Assembly (NCBI GenBank): GCA_021234155.1
Contig: JAJEKV010000083.1
Span: 3,254,573 to 3,318,572 of the forward strand
Direction: 5' to 3'
Length of the DNA stretch: 64,000 bases
DNA from: Isoetes taiwanensis
Taxonomy: Eukaryota > Streptophyta > Lycopodiopsida > Isoetales > Isoetaceae
Shown here in pieces: positions 47,576 through 59,059 of this stretch. Each line of letters opens with the position of its first letter. Within the stretch, counting starts at the first letter, position 1. A program made the translations under genes and the position numbers. The notes under the pieces are model-generated. The model saw nothing but the letters and a program-made list of their open reading frames with translations, was not told where the DNA came from and did not search any database.

Positions 47576-50306
47576 CCCGGGGGTTTCACCATATTATACC
47601 CGTATAAAGCATGTGCGTGACTGGTTATGGGTTTTTTTTTTTGAAACCGTCCGTATACGGACGAAGCAAAATACGGGCTTATGGTCAAGGAGTCGTAGGT
47701 GGTCGAGAAGGGGGAGATGGGCGGGAACGTCCATTCCCGTATCATACGGTGAGACATTAGTCTTGAAGATCCGAGGCGCCATATCTTGTATTAGCATGGA
47801 AGTTTAGGCTGAAAAAACATCCAGGTACGAATGCCACAAGCAAGTTTATTTTTTTCCCTTCCGGCTCCATAGTTTTGGATGTTTTCTGCTTCTTACAGAT
47901 TGACAATGTTCGGTGTTGTGGCGAGAAGCACTTTGAAATCTGCTGCTCTTAGGAAGCTTAAGAGTCCCGGTGGTAACTTTCACAAGGGAATATCATGAAA
48001 CGGTCGTTGAGCACTACAACAATCCTAAAAATGTAGGTTCATTTGATAAAAACGATCCAAATGTTGGTACAGGTCTTGTTGGCACACCAGCTTGTGGCGA
48101 TCTGATGAGGCTTCAAATAAAGGTCGACAAGGTTACTGGAAAGATTGTCCATTCACGGTTCTTCTGTTGGCAAGTATTTTGGTTTTTACCAGATATAGTA
48201 CCTATTTATGTTGTTTCTTATGTATGTCCTGGTAATGTATGATGCAGCTTAAAGAGTTATTTGCAGAAACAAGTTCGGCAAAGGAGTTTTAGGCTACAAA
48301 AATATGAAAAACATACAGGTAAAGCCTCAAATGCATCCTCTGTTTGTTCTGACAGTTTCACAGTTCTCTTTCTTAGGTTCCTTTTTTGTGCAAGGTAGTT
48401 TCTAAAGGTTCTATAATGCTAAATTAAAATAAGGTTTTGGTTATGGTTGAAGGACAGAATATAGGTGCTTTATGCTATGTTAATCAATGATTTCAAAGTG
48501 TTTAGTAACTAGGGCTAAGAGTTTGAAGGAATACTTCAGACGTCCATATGCTTAAGAGATTGAGAGGACCTTGTCTTTTATTTACCAAGGTCAAATTGTC
48601 ATAGCAGTAGTGATAATAGGGTCTGCTATACTCCTATAATTTTGCAGTGTCTAGAACTTTTGCAGGCTCTGAACAATATTCATTTTGAGTATCTTACAGG
48701 CAAGAGCAAGTTTTGTGGTCTTATTCGTTGCATATGATTGAAAATAGAAATGCTTGTGTCGTGTTTGATAATATGCACTGTAATAGAGAGTGAGGGCTGT
48801 AATAGAATCTAGTTATTATAAAATATTGCAGAAAAGTAGCTTCCCAGAATGATTCTTTACAAGCGTCAAATAATGCAATTGTCCCGGGTATTTGTTGTAT
48901 CATTGATGACTGTGCTCTCCTTGTCATTTGTTGCAACAGATCTTTGTCTTAAACATCAAGTTTACTTATTTTTCTGTTCATTTATTTCTCTATTTGTTCC
49001 TGCAGATGCACGAACTTTGTTGGATTGGAGCACAATGGTGCTTTGAATAGGCGAATCATACCGTGGAATCATAATTGTAAGGGATGAGCATGTGTTCAAG
49101 TTGTTGGTGCATATAGTGTTCTTAATTTTTGCTTGCAAAGAATGGGAACTAAAATATATGCAGTTAGTTGCTTTTGCACAACGCAAGCAGCACATCTTTG
49201 TATTTTAGATTTGCCTGTAATTGATTATCAACACTTCACAGAATAGACTGAGCAATCAAAATTTGCTCCCCATGTACATAGGAAATCTATCATGCTCCTT
49301 GAGAGCAATTTCATCAGTATATTGCTCTGCCATTTCAACGGGTAAATTCATCTCTTGAAACAGCTGAGTTGCTATACATCCACCAATTAAGAATTCAGGA
49401 GACAGAGATGCACGACATGTGCACTAGCTAACAGGCTGCAACCCATAAATTATTTCACGGTATTTCATGGAAGGAAAGGTCCATGCTTGATTGAGTATGG
49501 AGTTCTGTACAAGATTTGTTTATCAAGATGATACTTCAGTTTTTAAATACTATATCATTTGTAAGACTGCATTCACAATCATTATATGTTTCAATTTGTT
49601 TCCCAAATGGTCAATTAAAAGCACCACAATTTCCTTGGGTTGACCATTGTAATTGCTATGATTGTGTCTATAGTGGAAGGTGCATGCTACCACAAAATAA
49701 GACCAATAGTGGAAGGTTCAATCAAAGGGGTTATGAATGCCATTATGATCATAATGTTGCATGCAGAATTGGGGCTCGAAACCCGAGCCATGCAATAATA
49801 GATTTTATTTTGTGTTTTTGTAATAGGCAAATTACCCTCTTATATGCCATATATTTTATTATGGGGGTATTATGCACAATATACCCCCAACATAACATTG
49901 AGATATACCATACGTATTCCTTAACGTATACCCTACCCATTAAGTATTTCTAAATATCCCGAGCCATATTCTAATATGCCATATGTATTCCCCTATTCCC
50001 AACAATCCGAACATTTCCAACCATTCTTTGCAAGCAATATCCATGAAAAACATTATGAAATTTCTCTAAACACCATTTTTCCTTTAAATAAGCCTTCGGT
50101 ATGCAAGCGTCAGTACAAGATCGGGTAGGGGTATGTAAAAACGAAGATATTCCATAAGTACATCTACGGTAAGGGGCTTCGAAACTGGCTTTTCCCATTT
50201 ACGTATGTAGGGGTTTTCCACCTCCAAAAAGTCGTATACAGGGGTTTTTTAGTGACCCCTTGCACGCACATGAGGTATCCCCATATGCCTAGGTGAAACC
50301 CCCGGG
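47576..50306. mobile_element. 2.7-kb hAT-like Pack-type transposon carrying an IscU fragment
   Basis: The left end CCCGGGGGTTTCACC (47576-47590) is exactly inverted at the right end (50292-50306). The 8-bp word ggatacat flanks it on both sides (47568-47575 and 50307-50314). Removing the element plus one ggatacat leaves a normal intron of about 208 bp in the RT relic. There is no transposase frame, so it would depend on a transposase from elsewhere. The right 75 bp are shared with the MITE at 41451-41687. It carries an IscU-like gene fragment (47906-48180). A Cys-rich frame at 49516-49953 (FPWVDHCNCYDCVYSGRC) might be a second capture, but I cannot identify it. Confidence 0.88.
47906..48180 (+). 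pseudogene. Captured fragment of a mitochondrial Fe-S scaffold gene (IscU/ISU)
   Basis: An ATG at 47906, just after an acceptor-like cttcttacag, opens a basic, Ser/Leu-rich stretch (MFGVVARSTLKSAALRKLKS) typical of a mitochondrial presequence. A one-base shift near 47970 then moves to the frame with REYHETVVEHYNNPKNVGS, FDKNDPNVGTGLVGTPACGD and LQIKVDKVTGKIV. This is the N-terminal half of ISU, including the first cluster-ligand Cys in PACGD. The match stops at about 48165 (HSRF). The segments with the second and third ligand Cys are absent, and the frame runs into unrelated sequence to 48242. The known role of ISU is as scaffold for Fe-S cluster assembly; this piece cannot do that. Confidence 0.9.
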
Positions 50307-50670
50307 GGATACATACCTTAGTCTGAGCAGTATTTCCCACCTCCATATCTTGCGTAACACGACTGTCTTTTGTAACCGAATGTCCTATGTTGGTAGATGT
50401 ACTCAAACCTTCAATATTGCTGCCATCTGATAGCACGGTATTGCTAGGAGTATTAGGCAGTACAATGATCCTAGGTGGATCATTAATCTTGATATGTGAA
50501 GCACCCAATTTTGAGCTAGAGCTTTGTCTAACAGTTTTGTTGATGCTGTTACTGGCAGTGCCAAAAGTCCCTTTCAAAAATTCAACTGGTTTAATCGTTT
50601 TTTCAGAGATATCGATCATGGTACCTTTAGGAAAGTTAATTTTGAGATCCGCCCTCGGATCTTCTACATT

Positions 50671-51461
50671 GTCATCTCAATTAGAACCTTTCGGACTTCA
50701 AGGTAGGCAATAAATGCTGCAACACTTGTCTCTAGCGTGGTCTTAAGACAATTTCTAAAAGCAATCATTTGACCTGCTATAGACATATTAGGGTATAAAC
50801 CACTCAAGTTGTTTAACATGTATCAGACCGCTTGGTTGAACCATACCATGCTTTCCTCACATTGGTTGGTATTTTGCTGACTGTTTTGTTTCATCTTATT
50901 TTTATCTTCACCGATACACTTGCATTAGAGACACATGTCCATAAAACAATGGATACTCCATCTATATAAATAGAGAGGTTTCCATATGATTTACCACGCT
51001 TCACTTGTGGTGTGTGGGCGCTCTCTTCTACATCGCTCCTACCATTGTTCTATATAATGTATATACAACACGGCTCTTGTGAAAAATTATGGTGGTTGTT
51101 TCCTTCTACTCATTCCAATTTTTGTTGTATGCTTAGCCACATGCTGTGTGTATAGCTTCAACTAGCATTTATTACATTCCCCTTTTTTTTTTTTGCATTT
51201 AAATGTCGCTATATTGCATAATAATATATGCCAGTGGTGTGTAAAATTATAGTGGTTGCTTCCTTCTTCATATTCCAATTTTTGTTGTATGTTTAGCAAG
51301 ATGCTATGTGCATAGTTTCAACTAGCATATATTATATTCCTAGTTTTTCTAACCCATACGATAGATGGCATGCGGTTTGATTACCATGAGGTTCCCCCAT
51401 ATATTCTTCACCAAATCAAGCTAGAAACATTGAACAAAAAAGAAAGATATAAAAGGATGCT
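50671..51461. other. Spacer, no gene recognised
   Basis: May contain more upstream exons of the RT relic on the minus strand (NFPKGTMIDISEKTI reads on upstream past 50619), but no motif is recognised. Two related stretches near 51080-51180 and 51240-51340 share tggttgcttccttct and attccaatttttgttgtatg, an imperfect duplication of about 160 bp. Confidence 0.4.
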
Positions 51462-51752
51462 CACCGCGTTGACAGCCAAGTGGTCAAGCTAATGGTTATG
51501 GGCAACCCCCGTCCAGGCTCAAAGCCCACTGCCCATCATCGGGTGCAGCTAAATGAACAAAAAGGTCCATCGTGTTGTTAGCCTAGTGGTCAGGCCATTG
51601 GTTCTGGATAGCACCCATCCAGGCTCAAAACCCACTGACTAGCAATGGATGGCGAGAAAGAGATGATGGCAACCGCGCTATTAGCCTAGTGGTCAGGCCA
51701 TTGGTTCTGGGCAGCACCCATCCAGGCTCAAACCCCACTGACTAGCATCGGG
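51462..51752 (+). mobile_element. Three tandem tRNA-derived SINE-like units
   Basis: Units at 51462-51543, 51568-51648 and 51670-51752. Each has an A-box-like ttagcctagtggtcagg (gacagccaagtggtcaag in the first) and, about 35 bp on, a B-box-like ccaggctcaaaccccac, then a gactagcatcgggtg tail. Box spacing fits an internal pol III promoter of tRNA type. The second and third are most alike. They are separated by short A/G-rich linkers, as if each inserted into the tail of the previous one. No complete tRNA fold is expected. Function, if any, is unknown. Confidence 0.75.
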
Positions 51753-52696
51753 TGATAAAAAGGAGAGGATAAAAAAGAGAAAGGGATAACAATATTGGGA
51801 ATCTCATGGTCGTCTTGTAGCAGCTCTCTATCGTATGGGCAAAAGGGCACAAGGCAATAATGCCAAATCCCGCCTGTTCGGCAATTCATACATGCCGTCA
51901 CATGTAATCTCGCACTGTTGTGAATAGACATAAACCCATTATTAAGCAGGCATTGCATTGACAGGTTGGACGTTAATAATGGGCCCAACCTTAGAGGTTT
52001 GGAACTAGAGAAATGTTCTTGTAGCTATAATGGAGTGCAGAGTTCTATTCCGCCTTTATTACCAATCTCATACTGCCACCTCACACTATTTTCCAAAAAT
52101 TTCAACATCCGTGCATTTTGACATTCTGATTCTACTTTAATTCTTGGTTCTACTTTACTTTAGATTTAGTGGTCGAGGAACTCAGGCCTCGAATTTAGAT
52201 TTTGCACTAACCAGCAAAAATGCCCCCTTTATTTAAATTTAGTGGTCGAGAGGCCTCGAATTTAGATTTTGCAAATGCCTCCTTTTATTTATGCTCGCCG
52301 AATTTTTGAGAAAAATGCCTCTAACCTGCCGGATTTAACACTATTTTTATGAAATTTCAACAGAAAAGTTGCCTGCATCTACTTTAGCAAATCGGATATT
52401 TTCAACTGTAATCGGATATTCCGGGGAGGAACCCCCTAATTTCGATCCCTTAACCCCGAAAAATCAAAGCCCCAGCAATAACAGATTATGAAAAAGGGAT
52501 TCTAGAATAGAAGTGCAACCATTTTTTGAGCTACAAAAGTCTGATTCAAGCCATGGCTTACAAACCATTTCTTTGATCCGAGAAAGCAACATTGTTTGAT
52601 CCGCATTGTTTAGGTATGGAAAACTCAAATAAAAGCTAATTCAATGTTTATGAGGGGATTCTATCCTAGATGTTGTTTGCAGTTGGGGATTAAGGC
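51753..52696. other. Upstream region of HPPK-DHPS
   Basis: Presumed promoter and 5' UTR. It contains a tandem duplication at 52163-52297 with shared words tttagtggtcgag, aggcctcgaatttagattttgca and aatgcc. No certain TATA box. No gene is seen in 51753-52100. Confidence 0.5.
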
Positions 52697-54812
52697 ATGA
52701 CAGGCTTTGGCTTAAAACAGCTCGTTCTATCCGGGCTCGTACCGAGCCGCAACATTTCATTACTTGCAGTCACGAATGGCCTATTGCCCCAACAATATTC
52801 GAGCCGTCGCACATTTTGTAGCAGCCACTCTGTTGCAGGTATTGTTCTTAGAGACCACATTTCTCTAGTTATGTTGATTCATATGCAATCGCATTTATGC
52901 GTTAAATATACATGTGGGTGTTATTTGAATTGGGAAGTAGTTTGTTTTTTTAGTAAGAAAACCTTTAGAGAGAGACCAAAAAGTTGTTGGGTTACGTGCG
53001 TCCTTGAAGATATCTCCAGGAAAAAAAAAAGAACTTTTTGGTGGAAACAAACTACTTGATGCAGAATATCCATGTCAAGCAACTAAGCTGCTCTGCTTAT
53101 AGATAGATAAATAGGTATACTTGTGTGAAGGCTAAGGGACTGTTACAAGTTTCCTGTATATATGCATACCCTGTAACAAACACATGCACATTGGCACACA
53201 TATTCTTCATTGGAGAGGCCAAAGTTTTAAATGATTTAGGCCTCGCTTGAATGGTACTTGTGTATTTAGAACGCAAACTGTGGCATCAATAATTTAACTC
53301 TATTATAATGGGTAAAGGATGTAGATGTAAGATCCACCTAACAGAACTTTTAGAATCTTGATGGAACTCGCTTTGGGCAATGTTATAACGGTGCTGTTTA
53401 TATTAGTGCAAGGTATGGAGGAGGAAGTTGTTATTGCAATTGGTGGGAATGTGGGTGACCGGGTCAGGAATTTTAGAGAGGCATTAAAACTGATGGAAAC
53501 AGCAGGCATAGAAATAACTTCCCATGCTTGTTTGTATGAGAGCATACCAATGCACTTTACAGAGCAGCCTCTTTTCCTTAACACTGCAGTAAGTGCTAAG
53601 ACAAAGCTAGATCCACACACGCTATTACATGCTCTAAAGAAAATTGAGGCTGACATGGGACGGGTAGCTGGAGGTATCAGATATGGTCCAAGACCAATTG
53701 ACCTTGATATTATTTTTTATGGAAATTATGAAGTGAATTCTGAAACCCTCCAGATTCCACACCCCAGGTTTAAAGAACGGCCATTTGTGCTTGCACCCTT
53801 AGTTGATCTTCTTAGTGATGAGCTTGAGAAGGTTAATCATTGGTCTAGACATTCATGCACAAATGGTGGTATTCTTGAAGTCTGGAACCAGATGGGAGGC
53901 GAAACTATGGTTGGAAAAGAGGCCTTAAGAAGAGTGATGCCAATTGGGAAACGCCTTTGGGATTGGTCAGGCAGAACACATATAATGGGCATTTTAAATG
54001 TTACCCCTGACAGTTTCAGTGATGGTGGGAAGTACATGTCTGTCCCAAATGCAGTAAGCCATTTCCGTTCCATGGTTTTAGATGGTGCAGACTTTATTGA
54101 TATTGGAGCCCAATCAACACGTCCTCATGCTACAAGGCTCTCCACAGAAGACGAGCTGTCACGACTTGCACCCATCTTGGAGGCCTTAGCTACACTCCCT
54201 GAGAGGGAAAATGTCATTATATCTGTTGATACTTTTGATGCTAAAGTTGCCAAAGCAGCAGTAGATCTTGGTGCAGATATGATAAATGATATATCTTCAG
54301 GGACCTTGGATAACGGACTAATGGACACAGTTGCTAAATTGCAAGTGCCTTATTTGATAATGCATATGAGAGGAGATCCAGATACAATGCAGAATGATGC
54401 TAACACAAAGTATGCTGATGTTGTTCAGGAAGTAGCACATGAACTTTGTGCACGAATAGAGACAGCAGAGCTAAAGGGAATACCATCTTGGCAGATTATG
54501 ACAGATCCAGGAATTGGATTTGCCAAGAAATATGATCACAATTTGGAACTTATCAGGTGCTTGAAGACATTCAGAAAGAAGCTTTCTCATAGAAGTGTGG
54601 CTATAAGTCATGGGCCTATTTTGTTAGGACCCTCGAGAAAAAAGTTTTTGGAAAAGATATGCAATCGAAAACGTCCGGAAGAAAGGGATGCTGCCACAAT
54701 TGCTGCGGCAGTAGCTGGAATATCATCTGGTGCCAATATTATTAGGTGTCATAACGTCAGGGATGTTCGAGATGCTGCTCTAGTAGCAGATGCCATCTGG
54801 GGAATTTTATAA
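52697..54812 (+). CDS. Bifunctional HPPK-DHPS, mitochondrial folate synthesis, two exons
   Basis: Predicted join of 52697-52838 and 53413-54812. The donor is TTGCAG|GTATTG, the acceptor is GTGCAAG|GTATGG, phase 1, giving 513 residues. Exon 1 encodes a basic, Ser-rich presequence (SSRRTFCSS) fitting mitochondrial import. Residues 52-200 are 6-hydroxymethyl-dihydropterin pyrophosphokinase: VVIAIGGNVGDR and RYGPRPIDLDIIFYG, with the Mg-binding Asp pair at 144 and 146. Residues 237-513 are dihydropteroate synthase: HIMGILNVTPDSFSDGG, DIGAQSTRP, ISVDTF, DMINDISSG, DPGIGFAK, GPSRKKF (from 453) and HNVRD. These two consecutive steps make dihydropteroate from hydroxymethyl-dihydropterin and p-aminobenzoate. 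Plants normally fuse them in mitochondria. An ATG at 53358 inside the intron would give an enzyme without presequence. All key motifs are intact. Confidence 0.95.
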
Positions 54813-55077
54813 CCGAGGAACTTGCATGGGTTTGAATAGGATAATGCAGATGCAGAAAATGCTAATTTCGATGAATGAATGTTAATCGAGTAAACATTGG
54901 GCAAGTATATTTGTGAGGTTTTTGACACTGACTGCCTCCATGTTATACTAGTTGGTGCCATGGACTTGCCTTTTGCCTTACAGCTTGTAACGTTATCTGA
55001 ACTCATTCGATCATGACTCATAGATGACAGGGATCATGGCATAGAAACAGGGATGGATTTTATGTAGGTGTATGCAT

Positions 55078-55393
55078 TGAGAATTTGAAAGCAGATTATT
55101 ATTGCCTACTTTGTGCAGATTCTTACAATTCTTGTTATCTTTTTACCTTCCATTTCTGTTTAAAGCCTCATTTTATGTCATCTAACATCTGTATCTTTAG
55201 TTTTGAATCACATGGTTTAGCATTCAATTAATGTTTGAGAATTTGAAAGCAGATTATTATTGCCTACTTTGCGCAGATTCTTACAATTCTGGTTATCTTT
55301 TGTGCCTTCCATTTCTGTTTAAACCCTCATTTTATGTCATCTAACGTCTGTATCTTTAGTTTCGAATCACATGATTTAGCATTCGATTAATGT
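55078..55393. repeat. 158-bp tandem duplication downstream of HPPK-DHPS
   Basis: Units 55078-55235 and 55236-55393 differ at only about ten positions. They may lie in or just beyond the 3' UTR of HPPK-DHPS. 54813-55077 is presumed 3' UTR and spacer; 55394-55838 has no recognised content apart from a possible worn 5' part of the kinase relic. Confidence 0.92.
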
Positions 55394-55838
55394 TATTGTT
55401 CATATCTTTAAATTAAAGTCAAATACTATTAGCATTCTTTTGTGGCAGGAGCAGGTTTTTTCTTATGATTTGAAAGGATGATTTTCCACTAGCCATTCAA
55501 CTTCTGACTGCTGATACTGAGGGGAAGAAATCCATGGACATACACGGTGATAGCGTGGGCTGGGAATCATGTGCATTTGGAAGCTTGTGAATCAATGTGA
55601 TTTCGTTATGTGCACCAAATCCTTTTCATTTTTCTCATTATATTGTTAAATTATGACCTTGCCATCGTTTTGGCTAGGAATGCTTCAGCTTTAGACAGCC
55701 AATTGTGGATCCTGCCATTTCCAACAGAGTTTGGAAGCAGAGGAAGTAGGTTTCTCTTCAAACCATTGAATTTTTTGGGGAGATGGCAGGATCAGATTGC
55801 GGAGTTAAAAGGCTACATAAAATCAGCAGGTTGAGCTG

Positions 55839-57530
55839 CAAAGCGGCTGTCGAATGGGTAGAAGCATTGCATGGAATTGTGACTGGAGTTGGCCTTCCGT
55901 GCATGGTGATGAAGTGTAATGATCTCGTATAGAAGCAACATTGCCTAAAAGTGGTTTGCATATAACTGCTCCTGGTTTTCTGCTTGCCTATCTGTGGCAG
56001 CACACTTGTGGGGAACACCTGGTGTTGCACCTGGATTTTGGGACATGTTTCTGTTAGCTGCATCTAGTGCGGCCAACATTGCAAGGTATTTTGTTGGAAT
56101 TAAACAAGCAACCTAAAAATTCAGGAATGATTTATGTATATGTTCCTTTTTAACTTGCATGTTTAAGGACTTTGTTCTGGAGAAAAATTGGAGAAGGTGC
56201 ATTCGAAACGGTGTATAAAGCTGCATATGCAGATAAAGAGAAGGTAAGGTGAGAGTATCACATTTGTAGTCTACCTGAACCCCCTATAAACGAAGTGAGA
56301 AAACATGTGAAATGCATAGTATCTGACTTGGGGTCTAGAACTATTTCTTAGAATAGTCTGACCTTTCACTTCAGTCCCGTAGCAGGTTGGGGTACTAGAG
56401 ACTTCTAAGAATTGGCCTTCTCATAGAGTCTTTAGGAGCAGTTTGCTACTCATGTACTAGGTCTGGAAATTGCAATGACAATATTCTTAGGATGCTTTAG
56501 TGGTTAAGAAAGCTAACCAATATGGCAAGGTGGAAGCTTGGATGAATGAACATGTGCGCAAACCATGTGCTGCAAGTTGTGCAGATTATATCTATAGTTT
56601 CCTTGAGGTTTATTTCTTCACGAAATTTTCGTTGCCATCCACTAATCAATTTCTACTAGCTGATGGTTCTGGCTTTGGACCCTCTACTCATTGACTTGAA
56701 GATGGTATATTGCTTCAAGTTCTGCATGGATTTGTATTTTCATGATGCAGAATTCAAGCCATAAGAACGAGTTATGGCCACCTTATCAGACCCAATGATC
56801 AATAAAGATTTCCTTTATAACGTATGTATCCAAGATTTGTACAAGAATTTCCTGTGTCTTGTCAAAGACGTCTTCTTAAACAAGTGGCCTGAAATTGTGA
56901 CAGACAGGTTGAAGATATGTTGGATACACATGTAGTTTATCTTTCCAGGGAACTATGATGTGTCATATTTTAAATGCTCTGAAGAGCCTTCACAATATTG
57001 GACCGCGACATAAAACCTCAGAATATAATCTTCTTGGAAGGTCAGTCTTAGTGCTTGATGCTTCTTTCAGGCTGTTCTTTGCTCCATTTGTTTCATAGAA
57101 TCTAGAACATGTAAAATCATTGATCTTGAAGCTGCTGCGGACTTGGGGGAGAAAATAAATTACAGTTCAATTGAGTTTTTGCTAGACCTACGGTACATTC
57201 AATCATATTCATGGATCTGCTCTGATTCGTGCTTTCAAATCTTTTTCTTCACTCGAGAACCCATGTAAACAACAGTTTCTCCTGCAAAGATTTGGTTATG
57301 ACTTGCCCGCTTGGAGGAAAACGGTTGACATACAAGAAAATGTAGATCTAATATGTGGTTTTGTAATTCTGGACCTCGATGATAGCATAGGCTGGGAACT
57401 ACTACAAGCTATGATGAGGTACAAGAGTCATCAGAGGATTAGTTCAGCAGTGGCTCTAGCACATCCACATTGTGTTAGAAAAGGCCTCCTGCTAGGCACA
57501 TCATTTGTGTGGAGGTTAAAATTCCAAGTA
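55839..57530 (+). pseudogene. STN7-type thylakoid protein kinase, unprocessed pseudogene
   Basis: Pieces in family order: VEWVEALHGIVTGVGLPC and MVMKCNDLVYRS, HLWGTPGVAPGFWDMF (membrane segment, 56015-56065), DFVLEK then KIGEGAFETVYKA (glycine loop, 56168-56240, with one base lost and G to E), VVKKANQYGKVEAWMNEHVR and CADYIYSFLE (from 56501), ILNALKSLHNIG and DRDIKPQNIIF (catalytic loop, 57001), CKIIDLEAAADL (DLG changed to DLE) and EFLLDLRY. After a gap come YDLPAWRKTV, SIGWELLQAMMRYKSHQRIS and ALAHP. Intron-like breaks with GT/AG remain, for example GAGAAG|GTAAGG and CTTTAG|TGGTTAAG, so it is not a retrocopy. About 60 residues with the APEQY activation segment are missing near 57187. STN7 phosphorylates light-harvesting proteins in state transitions; this copy cannot. 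Confidence 0.88.
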
Positions 57531-59059
57531 ATTAGGTTTGTCAGAAGCGTATCAGTGGCTTTCTGCATTACTTGCCATTGTTTGGCTAATTATGTTGAAA
57601 TGCGTTTGGCTGCAGATTTTGATAAGAAACTTTATGATCTTTTGGTTGTAGCATTCTCTTGTTCGTCAAGGCATTATCAAATTGCTCTACATCCTTATGT
57701 AGTGCCAGCATATATAATCTAAAGGCTATCAGATTCTCAAAAGCATGAAATCAAACAAAACCAATACATTTTTCATGAGTTTTAAAGAATTTCACACAGA
57801 TGTGAGTAAAGCAGAGATAGCATGGAATACAACATGTTGGCAATGACAAAGAGCTGTTGGTGCCTCGCATCTTGCAACTAATTACAGCTAGCTGAAATGT
57901 GGCTTCATACATTGACTATTTGTATAGTCCAACATTGACGTGTTACCCACCTCTTACTCCAATATGGACAAAATTTAATTGCAATCCAGTCCTATGCATT
58001 CACATATCAGCACCAGCACGTTGCTGAAACTTCCAGACCCATCTGAAGTGCTTTTTTATTGCTTTCGTGATGAAAATGCATCAAAAATGCTTTAATGTTC
58101 ATACTAGCCCCATCTTCTATGTAACTTATACGTAATCTTTCCCGTCTATGGAACTTTTACATGCTTTGTTGTCATGGAAGTCAATCCAGTTTTAGTAGTG
58201 TCTAGAATAATCGTACCATTTGGTTGCATGTGTTCCATTTGTGCACTGGATGTTGTTGCAGCAGGATTATCTAAATGAGAGACAGAAAAGTCTGGTCTTC
58301 ATTATGGTAATCCTAGCTACAAGTGGTGGCCTAAATTCATAGCCCAGATGAAAAAGATAGAGCTTTTGAATTTGATGCGAGGTACTTCATAAACATCTAA
58401 CGATTTTGTTGTGCTTTGGATGTTATTGTAGATGTTCTTAGATTCTGAATCGACAAGATGCCTGCCTCTATTTTGGCAATTCTCCCTGCAATGTTAGTAC
58501 CCTTTATTAAATCATGGCCTAACAGAAGAGCATAAAGCTTCTGAATATCTCGCCGGGAACACACCTCCTTGTGGAGAGTGACAATTTGTATTATATACTT
58601 CCTTTTGTTTATCTATTTGTACATTTTCCTAGACGTTTTGCCATACACACCTACATTTTCCATATGTGTTAACTTTGTTGATTAAAAGTATACAGAAAGG
58701 AGTGCAGTTAATTAAAGTAGAGAGAGAGAATGAGTCCATCTGCTGAATCATCAATATAAAAACTACTTGTATTAAGTATATTACTATCAGGTTGCCTCTA
58801 AATTGTTTGTAAATAGAAAAGGGCCTAATCAAGCTATTCAACTTTACTTCTTATGGAGGGATGACATTGGGATATTGGTCAATACGTGCATGAGTGATAT
58901 GGGTAAATACCCATGGAGCTTTCGTATGCTCCGCTTAAGGAAAATAAGCCTAGTTTAATGAAAGCATATGTTTATAACATAAGGTTTCAATGGTTAATAG
59001 AGTGTATGGTACAGAAAGACTAGGGCTTATGGGAATCTCTACCATATTAGTATTTCGAG
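57531..59059. other. Spacer, no gene recognised
   Basis: The open frame ending at 57722 continues from the kinase relic (ADFDKKLYDLLVVAFS), but I cannot match it to the kinase C-terminus. The rest is A/T-rich with no repeats or domains noticed. Confidence 0.4.

Larger units (their letters stand above)
45299..50670 (-). pseudogene. Penelope-like (or RVT-like) reverse transcriptase relic, intron-containing
   Basis: Read on the minus strand. An upstream exon (about 50670-50317) ends in ACTAAG at a GTATGT donor. An intron follows, now holding a 2.7-kb transposon, with acceptor TATATTGCAG at 47370. The next exon continues in phase. It has a conserved pre-RT block (CPCSIPQLQKF, GHIRTTDYRLV, NKHLRDMLTQG; about 47090-46970). 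RT motif A is GILVADITRCYECIPLGG, B is QTCGIPIGFACSP and C is FRFMDDVLALN, then IYDMRFLGI and FLNMSIEI. A C-terminal block (YIHVNSRRPYFQARNVI) ends at another GTATGT donor (45309). Motifs A-D and the C-terminal block fit Penelope-like elements best. Four in-frame stops (46717, 46486, 46321, 45608) and two frameshifts make it dead. No GIY-YIG domain was seen. A domesticated RVT gene relic is the alternative. Confidence 0.72.

Noticed and set aside
47970-48242. Functional IscU gene of 90 codons
   Set aside because: Starts at GTG after a frameshift, lacks two of three ligand cysteines and ends in unrelated sequence, all inside a transposon.
50387-50713. 108-codon plus-strand frame
   Set aside because: Antisense shadow of the upstream exon of the RT relic.
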